Origin: Leucobacter sp042726155
Lineage (GTDB): Bacteria > Actinomycetota > Actinomycetes > Actinomycetales > Microbacteriaceae
Length of the DNA stretch: 64,000 nt
Direction: 5' to 3'
Assembly (NCBI RefSeq): GCF_042726155.1
Contig: NZ_JBHXHV010000001.1
Coordinates: 1,550,001 to 1,614,000 of the forward strand
The position numbers and the translations under genes were made by a program. Shown in pieces: positions 34,836-42,967 of this stretch. The notes under the pieces are model-generated. The model ran no database searches. It was given only the letters and a program-made list of their open reading frames with translations, and had not been told where the DNA came from. The stretch's first letter is position 1; each line of letters opens with the position of its first letter.

Positions 34836-35606
34836 ATGTCTGAAGTTCAGCGTATCAACATCATCGAGGATGCGGAGGGTGAACTGCGTATCTCGTCTTT
34901 GATCATCGCCGGTCGCACCGACGTGCAGCACAAGAACGTGCTCGAGCTTGTTCGCAAGAACCTCTCGCAATTGTCGGCATTTGGAGGGGTCGCGTTTGAA
35001 ACGCAACCCTTCATGACGTCGGGTGGGGCCCAAGTGCGAGAGTACGCCCTCTTGAATGAGCCCCAGTCAACACTCCTGATGACGTTCATGCGCAACAGCC
35101 CGATCGTTGTTGGTTTCAAGGTGGAGCTGGTAAAGCAGTTTTACGAGCTGCGTCTGGCGCTTGCTACGCCCCGTCGCGTGGTCGAACTCGACCGTAGGCA
35201 GCTCGCGCTCATGGTTATCGATGCGGAGGACGCTAGGGAAGCTGCGGAGCAGAAGATCGCAGAGCTAGAACCACGTGCCGGTGCTTGGGACGACCTTGCA
35301 GCGGTAGATGGCGACTACTCGATTGGCGATGCGGCGAAGATGCTTCAGCGCGCAGGCATCGTGACGGGGCGCGATCGCCTGTTCGAGTTTATGAAGTCAA
35401 TCCGGTGGGTATATCGGCAGTCGGGACGATGGCAGGCGCGGCAGAGCGCAGTTGATACCGGTCGTCTTCGTCATAAGCCCCAGTCGCATCGTCATCCTGA
35501 GACCGGCGAGACCGTGCTCGACTCCCCGCAGGTGAGGGTCACGATGAAAGGCATCGAGCAGCTGCGAACCCACATGCTCGAGCCACTTTCCGAACTCGCC
35601 GGCTAG
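34836..35606 (+). CDS. Phage antirepressor (Rha N-terminus, KilA-C C-terminus)
   Basis: 256 residues. Residues 10-110 (SLIIAGRTDVQHKNVLELVRKNL, YALLNEPQSTLLMTFMRN, VGFKVELVKQFYELR) are a Rha-type domain. About 150-250 (YSIGDAAKMLQRAGIVTGRDRLFEFMKSIRWVYRQSGRW, then VRVTMKGIEQLR) are a KilA-C antirepressor domain. Such proteins interfere with the repressor or bind DNA during the lytic switch. It is the last gene before a 508-bp gap. Confidence 0.9.
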   Translation: MSEVQRINIIEDAEGELRISSLIIAGRTDVQHKNVLELVRKNLSQLSAFGGVAFETQPFMTSGGAQVREYALLNEPQSTLLMTFMRNSPIVVGFKVELVKQFYELRLALATPRRVVELDRRQLALMVIDAEDAREAAEQKIAELEPRAGAWDDLAAVDGDYSIGDAAKMLQRAGIVTGRDRLFEFMKSIRWVYRQSGRWQARQSAVDTGRLRHKPQSHRHPETGETVLDSPQVRVTMKGIEQLRTHMLEPLSELAG

Positions 35607-36114
35607 TACACCGGCGCCCGCCGACCGCCGTTTCGACGGTGGCTGAGCTACTGCATACCCGAAACCGGGTTCGTCACCGTCGAAAGCGTCGAACTCACGG
35701 CCGCTGAGCGGTTCACAACTACATAGCTGCAACTGAAACGCCCCTGATTGGTGGGGCGGCACACCACCTGCGCGGTGGGTGACACCGATGGTCTACGCAT
35801 GACACCCGGTCCCAAAGGTTGCAGCGCTGAATAGAGAACTTGAACAGGATCCTGCCCGAGCAAGCAGTTGCGCGCTTTGCTCCCGGTGACCGCTGAATGG
35901 CGGCCAAGGATCCCGACCGGCCACGACGGCACACTTCCTTATCGGCGTTCGCGCTGGGTGTAGCTGTTACACGCACGTTGCTGAACCCGTAGAGGTGGGG
36001 AGCGCGGTAGGAAGCATGGTCACGGAGGTGGAGCGTCGGACTTGACGGCCCGCCGCGGGGTTTGAGTGACCGCGGCCACCACGGCAGAGAGCCAACAACG
36101 AAGGGAGAGGCGAC
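35607..36114 (+). ncRNA. 508-bp non-coding segment with consecutive hairpins
   Basis: No frame here has a start, ribosome-binding site and plausible protein. Several compact hairpins follow one another: CCGCCGT-TTCG-ACGGTGG near 35622-35643, CGCCCC/GGGGCG at 35739-35758, and CCACC/GGTGG at 35764-35778. It could be a structured small RNA, a long leader of the next operon or the replication-origin region. The nature is inferred; no named RNA family is recognised. Confidence 0.3.
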
Positions 36115-36318
36115 ATGCCCACTCGAATCAAGAAGCTGCGCCGACAGAGCGGTGTGAAATTCACCAAGGCCGAGAAGACGCCGACGCCGCTGTCAGAGCG
36201 TCGCGAGTTCCGGGGCCTTGTCCGGGGAGCGTTCGGCACGAAGCACGAGAACTCCACGGTGCTTCGGTCTCCGAAGAAGCTCGCCGAGGCGCGCGAGGCG
36301 TGGGGGTTGAAGCCGTGA
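36115..36318 (+). CDS. Small basic phage protein
   Basis: 67 residues, Lys/Arg-rich (MPTRIKKLRRQSGVKFTKAE), preceded by GGGAGAGG. No family is recognised; it could bind nucleic acid. Its stop overlaps the GTG of the next gene (GTGA), which supports both starts. Confidence 0.6.
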   Translation: MPTRIKKLRRQSGVKFTKAEKTPTPLSERREFRGLVRGAFGTKHENSTVLRSPKKLAEAREAWGLKP

Positions 36319-36548
36319 GCTTGCAGCCCACCGTCGGATGCATCGTCCATGACCACTCGTACGGGACGCCGGGTGGTGAGCACAAGCCGGAGCCTCGCGC
36401 CGCGATCGTCACCGCGGTGAACACCTACGACGAAACTTCCACCGTGAGCCTCGCCGTGATGAACCCGACGGGGATGTTCTTCAACGAGCACGTCGCCTAC
36501 TCGGACGCTTCGAAACTCGGTCACTGGTCGTGGCCGCCCCGAAACTGA
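36315..36548 (+). CDS. Small phage protein, unknown
   Basis: 77 residues from a GTG coupled to the preceding stop. The sequence (CIVHDHSYGTPGGEHKPEPRAAIVTAV, then MNPTGMFFNEHVAYSDASKLGHWSWP) is that of a common actinophage hypothetical of beta-rich fold. There is no enzymatic motif. It is part of the early rightward operon. Confidence 0.65.
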   Translation: MSLQPTVGCIVHDHSYGTPGGEHKPEPRAAIVTAVNTYDETSTVSLAVMNPTGMFFNEHVAYSDASKLGHWSWPPRN

Positions 36549-36576
36549 CCCATCAAACAAAGAGAGAAGAGCGCAC

Positions 36577-36783
36577 ATGGAAATCAAGCGCAGCAAGACC
36601 GTTGAAGCGAAGGTCGTCGGCGTTCGTCTGATCGGTTCGCAGGTCGCGGTAGCAGCCTTCGAAGAAGCCGAAGGGGAGGAACGCAAGGTCGAACGCTTCC
36701 TCACATTGAAGGAAGCCAGGAAGCTTCGGAAGCAGCTCGGACAGGCCATTAAGGCGGCCGAGGGAGCGCCGAACCCTTTCTGA
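36577..36783 (+). CDS. Small charged phage protein, unknown
   Basis: 68 residues with a strong AGAGAGAAGAG ribosome-binding site. A short beta-like N-terminal half (KVVGVRLIGSQVAVAAFEEAEGEE) is followed by a basic amphipathic helix (LTLKEARKLRKQLGQAIKAAE). No family is recognised. Confidence 0.65.
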   Translation: MEIKRSKTVEAKVVGVRLIGSQVAVAAFEEAEGEERKVERFLTLKEARKLRKQLGQAIKAAEGAPNPF

Positions 36784-36803
36784 GTAGCCCGGCCGTCGGC
36801 AAG

Positions 36804-37016
36804 TTGACAGCCGGGCTTGACGTCGCGAGCTATTTCGGCTCCGCGATCGCTCCGCCACTCGCCCGAAGCGTTCTCAAGCACCGCCGACCCGTGAGCCTCC
36901 GAGATGCCTACTTCTTTGACCGTGAACCCGCGGAACAAACGGTACACATCGCTCGAGAATCGCTTCTGAATATCCAGGACGACGAGAGTGGCATCACGGT
37001 CAGCTTCAAAGCGTAA
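36804..37016 (+). CDS. Possible small phage protein (TTG start)
   Basis: 70 residues if the TTG at 36804 is used. No good Shine-Dalgarno is seen, so the start is uncertain. The sequence (SLRDAYFFDREPAEQTVHIARESLLNI) is hydrophilic and not recognised. The frame is uninterrupted across most of the gap between two supported genes, the main reason to keep it. Confidence 0.4.
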   Translation: MTAGLDVASYFGSAIAPPLARSVLKHRRPVSLRDAYFFDREPAEQTVHIARESLLNIQDDESGITVSFKA

Positions 37017-37079
37017 GTCCACGGGCATTTGCCCAGCGCCCAATTGCGTATTCCAGTAACTCTGAAGAAAGGAAGCCTC

Positions 37080-37445
37080 ATGGCTGAAATTGGTGACGAC
37101 GAGATCGTCGACCCGCAGGACTTCTCAGCGTTCTTGCTGAAACGTCCGGCCACTCACGAGGAGCTCTCGGTCAAGATGCATGACTTGGTGGCGGCCGTGA
37201 TGGATACGGGAAAGAAGGGCTCTCTCACACTGAAGATCGTGGTGCAGCCCTTCAAAAACGACACGTCGACTCTCGAAGTAGCCGACGACGTGAAGCTCGT
37301 CATGCCCCAGCATGACCGCAAGCCGGGGATCTTCTTCCCCGATAAGGACGGCAACCTCACCCGAGATTCGCCGCAGATGCTCGACTTCGGGCCGCTTCGC
37401 GTAGTGGACCAAAAGTCGGGCGAGATCAAGGAGGTCAAGAAGTGA
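37080..37445 (+). CDS. Phage protein next to DUF2303, unknown
   Basis: 121 residues from an ATG behind GAAAGGA. A central segment (TGKKGSLTLKIVVQPFKNDTSTLEVADDVKLVMPQHDRKPGIFFPDKDGNL) is typical of small proteins that precede DUF2303 genes in actinophages, hinting at a joint role in recombination or replication. It is acidic at the N-terminus. The stop overlaps the next start by four bases. Confidence 0.75.
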   Translation: MAEIGDDEIVDPQDFSAFLLKRPATHEELSVKMHDLVAAVMDTGKKGSLTLKIVVQPFKNDTSTLEVADDVKLVMPQHDRKPGIFFPDKDGNLTRDSPQMLDFGPLRVVDQKSGEIKEVKK

Positions 37446-38287
37446 CAGAAGCTCTCGTTACCGAGCTCAGCGAGGCGTTCACCGCGGAAGCGGTGGTCGC
37501 GGACCTTGCGACGCGTGCCGCGGCGCCGGTGAAAGTCGGCCACGGGGACAAGTTCCTCGTCGAGGATGGCAACGGAACTAAGACGGTGCTCACCGTCGAC
37601 GCGTTGCCGCAGTTCGCTGAGCGGGCGAGCAACAACCGGGTCGTGACGAACGACAATGCGTTCATTGCGTATATCAAGCGGCACGGCGACGACCACACCG
37701 AGGTCTGGGCTGATCAGAAACACAACCGCGTTGTCGGCATTATCGACGCGCACTCGGGCGTCACCGAGTTGTCTGCGACACGTTTTGGGCACGAGAAGCA
37801 CAAAGTCACCCTCGAGCTCGAACACACGCCCGCCTGGGGCGCGTGGGTGAACGGCCAGGGTCTCGGTCCTCAGATGAAGCTCGCCGAGCACATCGAGGAG
37901 TACGCCGAGACCGTTCTCTCGCCGTCAGCCGCCGAGCTCCTCGAGATCGCTCAGACGATGCAGGGCGCGCGAAACGCAAGCTTCGTGTCCGGTCAGCGGC
38001 TCTCGAACGGAGAGACCCAGTTCTCTTACCAGGAGGAGATCAAGGGGCAGGCCGGCAAGACCGGTCAGCTCACGATCCCTGAGGAGTTCGAGATCGGGGT
38101 CGCCCCGTATCTCGGTGGAGCCGCCTACAAGGTGGTCGCGAAGCTCCGATGGCGGCTCGAGGGCGGCGCGGTGAAGATCGGCTACAAGTTGATCGGCATC
38201 GACCGCGTCCTCGAAGAAGCCTTCAAGGAAATCGTCGAGCACATCACCGAGGGCGTCGAGTTCTCGGTTTTCAACGGGCGCCCGTAG
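37442..38287 (+). CDS. DUF2303 family phage protein
   Basis: 281 residues from a GTG. Family landmarks are TEVWADQKHNRVVGIIDAHSG, LELEHTPAWGAWVNGQGL and FSYQEEIKGQAGKTGQLTIPEEFEIGVAPYLGG. DUF2303 genes sit in recombination/replication clusters of many phages but their biochemistry is unknown. A terminator follows 41 bp downstream, so this ends the first early transcript segment. Confidence 0.88.
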   Translation: MTEALVTELSEAFTAEAVVADLATRAAAPVKVGHGDKFLVEDGNGTKTVLTVDALPQFAERASNNRVVTNDNAFIAYIKRHGDDHTEVWADQKHNRVVGIIDAHSGVTELSATRFGHEKHKVTLELEHTPAWGAWVNGQGLGPQMKLAEHIEEYAETVLSPSAAELLEIAQTMQGARNASFVSGQRLSNGETQFSYQEEIKGQAGKTGQLTIPEEFEIGVAPYLGGAAYKVVAKLRWRLEGGAVKIGYKLIGIDRVLEEAFKEIVEHITEGVEFSVFNGRP

Positions 38288-38327
38288 TCGCCCAGCCCGT
38301 CACGGGGTCGAAGCCGTGGCGGGCACT

Positions 38328-38362
38328 AGCCCGCTCCACATCGAACGTGGGGCGGGCTTTCT
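38328..38362 (+). terminator. Intrinsic terminator after DUF2303 gene
   Basis: Twelve-pair stem AGCCCGCTCCAC/GTGGGGCGGGCT (one G-T) with a 7-nt loop, followed by TTTCTCGT. It splits the early operon before the ATPase gene. Confidence 0.75.
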
Positions 38363-38384
38363 CGTGCCCATCGGAAGGAACATC

Positions 38385-39590
38385 ATGCACATCGTCGAAT
38401 TGTCCATCGAGAACTTCAAGCGGATCCGAGCGATCAGCATCGAGCCCGACGACTCCAGCGCCGTCGTCATCTCGGGTCGCAACGCTCAAGGCAAGACCTC
38501 AGTACTCGACGCCATTTGGGCTGCACTCGGTGGCCGCGAGGGCAACAAGAGCGTGAAGCCCATCCGTGACGGTGCCGACCAGGCGCGCGTCACGCTCAAC
38601 CTCGGCGACATGATCGTCACCCGAATCTGGCGCAACGGGACGACGGCCGTGAAAGTGCAGTCCGCCGACGGTGCCGAGTACAAGTCGCCCCAGTCGTTGC
38701 TCGACACGCTGTTCGGGCGAATGTCGTTCGACCCTCTCGCATTCACTCGACTGAGCGCGCGAGACCAGAAGGAGATGCTGCTTAAGCAGGTGACACTCGA
38801 CGTCGACATCGACAAGCTCGACGCCGAACGCGAGACGAAGTTCGCCGAGAGAACTGAGGTCGGGCGGACGAAGAAAGCTCTTGGTGAGCCGCCAGCGATC
38901 GACCCTGCGATTGCTCACGAAGAGACGAGTGCGCGTGAAGTTCTCGGGCAGCTCGAGGAGGCGATGCAGCACAATCAGAGCGTTCGGAGCGCGATTGAAG
39001 CGAAAGAGAAGTTGGTGCACCGGATCGAGCAACTCGAGAAGGAACTCGACCAGCTCAAAGGTTGGCTTGGTGATGCCGAGGAGAATGCAACTACTCAGCT
39101 CGTTGATGAGGATGAATTGCGCTCACGCCTCCAGGCACTCGATGAGGTGAACGTAGCGATCCGGTCGAACAACGCAGCGCGTGAGCAGAGCGTGAAGCAC
39201 GCCGAGCTCGAGATCGAGTACGCGGATCTTAGCGAGCAGATCGCAGCGATCGATGCGGAGAAAGCGGAAGCTCTCGCCCGCGCGGAATTCCCGGTCGATG
39301 GCCTCGGTTTCGACGCTGACGGGGTGACGTTCGCCGGCATCCCATTCTCGCAGGCCTCCGCGGCCGAGCAGATTCGGGTATCGATGGCAATGGCGATGGC
39401 CTCTAATCCGAAGCTGCGTGTCATCCGCATCATGGATGGCTCGTTGCTCGACGACGACGGGATGCGGATCATCACCGATTCCGCGCGTGAGCACGGCTTC
39501 CAGGTGTGGATCGAACGTGTCGCAGACGGTGGTGCAGCGTTTGTGATCGAGGACGGCGAGCTGCAGGAGGTCGCAGATGCGGTGGCGTGA
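38385..39590 (+). CDS. RecF/SMC-like AAA ATPase
   Basis: 401 residues beginning MHIVELSIENFKRIRAISIEP, with Walker A GRNAQGKTS near residue 30. A central coiled-coil (about 190-310, rich in Glu/Leu/Lys) follows, and a C-terminal half with SQASAAEQIRVSMAMAMAS as ABC-type signature and VIRIMDGSLLDDDG as Walker B. It resembles a shortened RecF/Rad50 DNA-repair ATPase. Next to a RecE-like exonuclease it probably acts in phage recombination. SD is GGAAGGAA. Confidence 0.88.
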   Translation: MHIVELSIENFKRIRAISIEPDDSSAVVISGRNAQGKTSVLDAIWAALGGREGNKSVKPIRDGADQARVTLNLGDMIVTRIWRNGTTAVKVQSADGAEYKSPQSLLDTLFGRMSFDPLAFTRLSARDQKEMLLKQVTLDVDIDKLDAERETKFAERTEVGRTKKALGEPPAIDPAIAHEETSAREVLGQLEEAMQHNQSVRSAIEAKEKLVHRIEQLEKELDQLKGWLGDAEENATTQLVDEDELRSRLQALDEVNVAIRSNNAAREQSVKHAELEIEYADLSEQIAAIDAEKAEALARAEFPVDGLGFDADGVTFAGIPFSQASAAEQIRVSMAMAMASNPKLRVIRIMDGSLLDDDGMRIITDSAREHGFQVWIERVADGGAAFVIEDGELQEVADAVA

Positions 39591-39672
39591 CCTCGTTCTG
39601 ATTTTCGTCGTGGCGGCGCTAGCCCTGCTCCTGCTGTATTACGTCCGACTATCGATAGGGGCGTGGGCATGA
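39577..39672 (+). CDS. 31-residue single-span membrane peptide
   Basis: ATG with GGAGG nine bases upstream, opening inside the end of the ATPase gene and closing with a TGA that overlaps the next gene's ATG. It encodes one membrane helix (VLIFVVAALALLLLYYV) after a positive MRWRD N-terminus. Coupled overlaps on both sides and the amphipathic layout argue for a real gene. Function is unknown. Confidence 0.6.
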   Translation: MRWRDLVLIFVVAALALLLLYYVRLSIGAWA

Positions 39673-40169
39673 AGGATCACCTGAAGCTCGCCCGGAAAGA
39701 GTTCCCCCGCTACGGCGCCGTGCTCATCGAGGAACACTCTCGGGCTGGTCAGACTTGGCGCATGCCGTGGGGGGAGCGGTGGGTTGCGACACCGCATATG
39801 CGTCTCGCCACTGTCCGATCGATGGTCGCTGAGCTGCGAGCACGAGAGGACCCTTTGCACGGCTACCGCTCCGGCGACGTGCCGCCTGGTTCCGAGTTCA
39901 CCGGCACGGACCACTTCACCGAACGGTTTCAGCTCATGGCTGGCCAGCGCGGACAACTCACCTACGCCGAAGTGAGGGCCGCATTGCTCGAGCCGTCCGA
40001 AACACGAATCCATCCCGAGTCCGGGCGATGCGCGTACATCCGAGACCGCGTCGCTGTCATCGCAGCCGTCGAGCCAGGTGTTGGGCTACGGCTTATCACG
40101 GCGCTGTGGACGCGTCCTGACCTGTGGGCACAGAACCCACGAGAAATGAAGGAGACCACCAATGTCTGA
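39669..40169 (+). CDS. Phage protein with DUF4258-like C-terminal half
   Basis: 166 residues from an ATG coupled to the preceding peptide. The C-terminal half (TDHFTERFQLMAGQRGQLTYAEVRAALLEP, then GRCAYIRDRVAVIAAVEPGVGLRLITALW) resembles the RelE-like DUF4258 fold, in which the first His-x3-Arg and the final strand are typical. A toxin-like RNase role is possible but no antitoxin is evident. The N-terminal ~60 residues are unrecognised. Confidence 0.6.
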   Translation: MKDHLKLARKEFPRYGAVLIEEHSRAGQTWRMPWGERWVATPHMRLATVRSMVAELRAREDPLHGYRSGDVPPGSEFTGTDHFTERFQLMAGQRGQLTYAEVRAALLEPSETRIHPESGRCAYIRDRVAVIAAVEPGVGLRLITALWTRPDLWAQNPREMKETTNV

Positions 40170-40419
40170 CCAGAACATCACCCGCGAGCACACTGTCGCG
40201 AACGCTCACGCTTGCAACGGGATCGTGCATGTCGTTGTCGCCGACGAACTCACGATCGAGGAATCTCGGAAGCTACGGCACGCGATGGAAACCGCGGAGC
40301 AGGAAGCTGCTGAGCAGCGAACCAAGCTCGTGAGTAACGTCCATCCGATGTTCGCCGGTCTCCGGGACTTCCTCGAAGACGCTGCGAAAGCACCCGTGGA
40401 CGACCCCGATGCCGCCTGA
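40162..40419 (+). CDS. Small helical phage protein, unknown
   Basis: 85 residues beginning inside the end of the previous gene behind AAGGAGACC. The C-terminal half is helical (TIEESRKLRHAMETAEQEAAEQ). No family is recognised. Because it directly follows the DUF4258-like gene with an 8-bp overlap, an antitoxin role could be considered, without further evidence. Confidence 0.6.
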   Translation: MSDQNITREHTVANAHACNGIVHVVVADELTIEESRKLRHAMETAEQEAAEQRTKLVSNVHPMFAGLRDFLEDAAKAPVDDPDAA

Positions 40420-40444
40420 CCAGATCGCAGGAGGGGGTGCCACG

Positions 40445-40546
40445 GTGATCGCCCTTACCCTCACCGCCGCAACTTGTTTCTTCGCGGCATGGAAACTCGG
40501 CCACATCAGCACGCTGCTCGAGTGGCTCGGAATGAAGGAGAAGTGA
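40445..40546 (+). CDS. 33-residue membrane peptide
   Basis: GTG start with GGAGGGGG seven bases upstream, ending in a TGA that overlaps the next ATG by one base. It encodes one hydrophobic helix (IALTLTAATCFFAAWKLG) followed by a short amphipathic tail. A longer reading from an ATG at 40409 adds twelve residues. It is a second tiny membrane protein of the early operon. Confidence 0.55.
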   Translation: MIALTLTAATCFFAAWKLGHISTLLEWLGMKEK

Positions 40547-40857
40547 TGTCGAAGAACCCCATTCCTCGAGTGGCAGCGGTCGGTGCACGCGCTGCCACGG
40601 TTGTGTCGAAGCCTTGCAGGAATCGCAACAACCCCGCGGGGCACAACCGCGAGTGCCCCTGCGGTTGGTTCCGAAAGGAGCGGCCGCCGCAGACCGTCCC
40701 GTATGACGAGGACGCCCTGAACCTGCCCGCGTCGCCCTATGTCGATTTCGACGAGCTCGAAGACATGGACGACCCGGCCTACATCGAAGCGCGATTCGAA
40801 TCCGATCGGCTGGACGCCGACGTCGACCGCGTACGAGAGGAGACCCATTTTGGGTGA
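40546..40857 (+). CDS. Phage protein with Cys motif, unknown
   Basis: 103 residues. The N-terminal part is basic with CRNRNNPAGHNRECPCGWF, a possible metal-binding knuckle. The C-terminal half is strongly acidic (DEDALN, DFDELEDMDDPAY). No family is recognised. It starts on the stop codon of the membrane peptide and its end overlaps the start of the exonuclease gene. Confidence 0.65.
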   Translation: MSKNPIPRVAAVGARAATVVSKPCRNRNNPAGHNRECPCGWFRKERPPQTVPYDEDALNLPASPYVDFDELEDMDDPAYIEARFESDRLDADVDRVREETHFG

Positions 40858-41704
40858 AATGAAGCGCGAAGGCCTCGTGCTCGGAATGGCGGAGGACGAG
40901 TACCACGGCGGACCCGAGTTCTCGTCGTCAGCGGCGAAGGAGATCCTGAAATCTCCGCTGCACTACAAGCACGTCTATATCGACGGGCACCGCGAACCCA
41001 AGAAGGCCTGGGACATCGGCACCGCAGCGCACGCGATGGTTCTCGGAACCGGCGCCGAGACAGTCGTCATCCCCGAGGCGCTCCTCGCCGCAAACGGGGC
41101 AGCGTCCACGAAGGCCGCCAAGGACTTCATGGCCGAAGCGCGAGCGACCGGCAAGACTCCCGTGAAACAGGGCGAGTTCGACGACATCAAGCGCATGGCT
41201 GAGGCTGTTCTCGCGAACAAGGACGCCCGGATGCTGTTCGAGCAAGAACGCCACTCGGAGGCGTCCGTCTTCTCGACGGATGCCGCGACGGGGGTACGGC
41301 AGCGATGCCGGTTCGACACCATCACTGCATCGCTGCGCTATGCGGGCGATCTGAAGACGACGGACGACATTGCCCAGCAGGCGGTGAAGATGACCGTCAA
41401 GAAGTTCAAGTACCACGTGCAGCGCGAAATGTACGACGAGATCGCGGCGGCCGCAGGCATCGAACTCGTCGACATGCTGTTCATCTTCGTTGAGAAGAAA
41501 GCCCCTCACGACGTCGTGGTCTACAAGTTCGACGAGGACCTTCGCGAGATGGGTAAGCGTGAAGCCGCAGCGGCGCGCGAGCGTCTCGTGCGGTGCCGAG
41601 AAACGGGCATCTGGCCCGGCCGATACGACGGAATCCAGCTCCTGAAGCCTGCGATGGCCCAGGTCTACGACTTCCAAGACGAATATGAGAGCGAGATCCT
41701 GTGA
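40850..41704 (+). CDS. RecE-like PD-(D/E)XK exonuclease
   Basis: 284 residues from a TTG with AGGAG at good spacing; an ATG at 40859 is the alternative. The nuclease core reads FSSSAAKEILKSPLHYKHVYIDG, then WDIGTAAHAMVLG with the first His, then RCRFDTITASLRYAGDLKTT with the Asp and DxK triad, then a Gln in KYHVQREMYDE. It is the DUF3799-type RecE exonuclease that resects DNA ends for phage recombination. It ends in an overlap with the ATPase gene. Confidence 0.9.
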   Translation: MGEMKREGLVLGMAEDEYHGGPEFSSSAAKEILKSPLHYKHVYIDGHREPKKAWDIGTAAHAMVLGTGAETVVIPEALLAANGAASTKAAKDFMAEARATGKTPVKQGEFDDIKRMAEAVLANKDARMLFEQERHSEASVFSTDAATGVRQRCRFDTITASLRYAGDLKTTDDIAQQAVKMTVKKFKYHVQREMYDEIAAAAGIELVDMLFIFVEKKAPHDVVVYKFDEDLREMGKREAAAARERLVRCRETGIWPGRYDGIQLLKPAMAQVYDFQDEYESEIL

Positions 41705-42570
41705 ACGACATTCCTCTGCCCGCTGATCCGAAGACGAAGACGAACCCGGTGCAAGCTCTGCAGAACGCTCAGCCCTCGAAGTCGGCGCCGTCGCCCCAAC
41801 TGGTAACTCGGAAGCCCTCGGGCCTTCCTTCTTGGCCCGTGCTGCTCATGGCAGGGCGCGAGAAGACCGGGAAGAGCTATCACGCGGCGCTCGCGTCAGC
41901 CTCCGCCCTGATCGGGCGCACGTTCTGGATCGGCTTTGGAGAGAAGGATCCCGATGAGTACGGGGCGATTCCGGGCGCCGAGTTCGAGATCGTGGAGTAC
42001 GACGGCACCCTGGGCAGTCTGCAGCACGTCGCTCGGGCTGTCGTCGCCCAACCCGAGGAAGACGGGCGCCCGAACCTCATCATCGTTGATTCGGGCACGC
42101 TCATCTGGGAGACGCTGCGGGACAAGGCAACATGGCTCGCTCAGCAGCGTCACCAGGCGCAGAACCGTACCGGTGAAGCTCCCGTCGGCATGGACCTCTG
42201 GAACAAGGTCACTGCAGAGTGGAACCAGTTGCTGCGCACCCTCCGGTCTCACAACGGTCCCGTGATCATTACGGCCCGAATGGACACGGTCACTGTGATG
42301 GACAACAAGGGCAAACCAACCACGGCGAAGACGGAGAAGGTCAAGGGGCACCGAAACCTCGCTTACGACGTCGACGCAATCATCGAGATGCCCCTGCGCG
42401 GCAAAGCCACCCTCACAGGTGCTCGCTCGGTCGTCCACAAGCTGCCCGAGCGTATGGACATCGACGACTTCGACACGAAGGGCATCGACTGGCTCTGGCG
42501 ATCTCTCGGCCTCGACAAGCACGCCGCGGCGCGCGCCCAGTACACGGAAGCCGCGCCCATCGATGGTTAA
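41701..42570 (+). CDS. RecA-like phage AAA ATPase (AAA_24 type)
   Basis: 289 residues from a GTG. Walker A is AGREKTGKSY near residue 52, Walker B NLIIVDSGT near 125, and a sensor is VIITARMD near 190. Such genes next to RecE-like nucleases encode the phage recombination ATPase or single-strand annealing partner. The N-terminal 45 residues are Pro/Ser-rich. It is coupled to both neighbours by 4-8 bp overlaps. Confidence 0.85.
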   Translation: MNDIPLPADPKTKTNPVQALQNAQPSKSAPSPQLVTRKPSGLPSWPVLLMAGREKTGKSYHAALASASALIGRTFWIGFGEKDPDEYGAIPGAEFEIVEYDGTLGSLQHVARAVVAQPEEDGRPNLIIVDSGTLIWETLRDKATWLAQQRHQAQNRTGEAPVGMDLWNKVTAEWNQLLRTLRSHNGPVIITARMDTVTVMDNKGKPTTAKTEKVKGHRNLAYDVDAIIEMPLRGKATLTGARSVVHKLPERMDIDDFDTKGIDWLWRSLGLDKHAAARAQYTEAAPIDG

Positions 42571-42967
42571 AGGTGCAGATCTCGGCGCATTCACTGACGA
42601 CGTCGTGGACCAGATCTTCAAACGTGACAAGAACAGATGCGCGAGATGCCGACGTGAGCAAGATCGTCGCTACGGGCGGGGCCTGTTGTGGAGCATCCAC
42701 CACCGGGCCCCACGCGGCGCCGGTGGTAGCCGGAAGGTCGCATGGATCGGTGACGTCTCGAACGGTGTCATCCTGTGCGGCCACGGCACCATCGGATGCC
42801 ACAAAGACGTCGAGAGATTCCGCCTCGATTCACGCGTCCACGGCTTCATTGTTTCTCGAATCGGTATTCGCAAATCACACGAGGTACCCATCCGGCACGC
42901 CGTTCACGGCTGGTGTCGACTCACGCAGGAAGGAGGCCACGAGCCATGCGATCCGCCCTACGACTAA
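42563..42967 (+). CDS. HNH endonuclease
   Basis: 134 residues: CARCRREQ, then LWSIHHRAPRGAGG (the ββα-metal His pair), VSNGVILCGHGTIGCHKDVE with the Asn and the two-Cys zinc knuckle. It is a small HNH nuclease in the early region, not the terminase-linked one. It may act in replication or recombination. The start overlaps the ATPase gene by 8 bp. Confidence 0.88.
   Translation: MVKGADLGAFTDDVVDQIFKRDKNRCARCRREQDRRYGRGLLWSIHHRAPRGAGGSRKVAWIGDVSNGVILCGHGTIGCHKDVERFRLDSRVHGFIVSRIGIRKSHEVPIRHAVHGWCRLTQEGGHEPCDPPYD

Noticed and set aside
35967..37043. Minus-strand frame of about 358 codons across four small early genes
   Set aside because: The plus-strand genes have coupled starts and SD sites; the minus frame is arginine/serine-rich shadow sequence.
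39669..40419. Toxin-antitoxin pair (DUF4258-like protein plus small helical protein)
   Set aside because: The fold match is weak and the order and overlap are normal for this tightly packed operon; not enough to call a TA system.
41896..42630. Minus-strand frame across the RecA-like ATPase gene
   Set aside because: The plus-strand ATPase has Walker motifs; the antisense frame has none.
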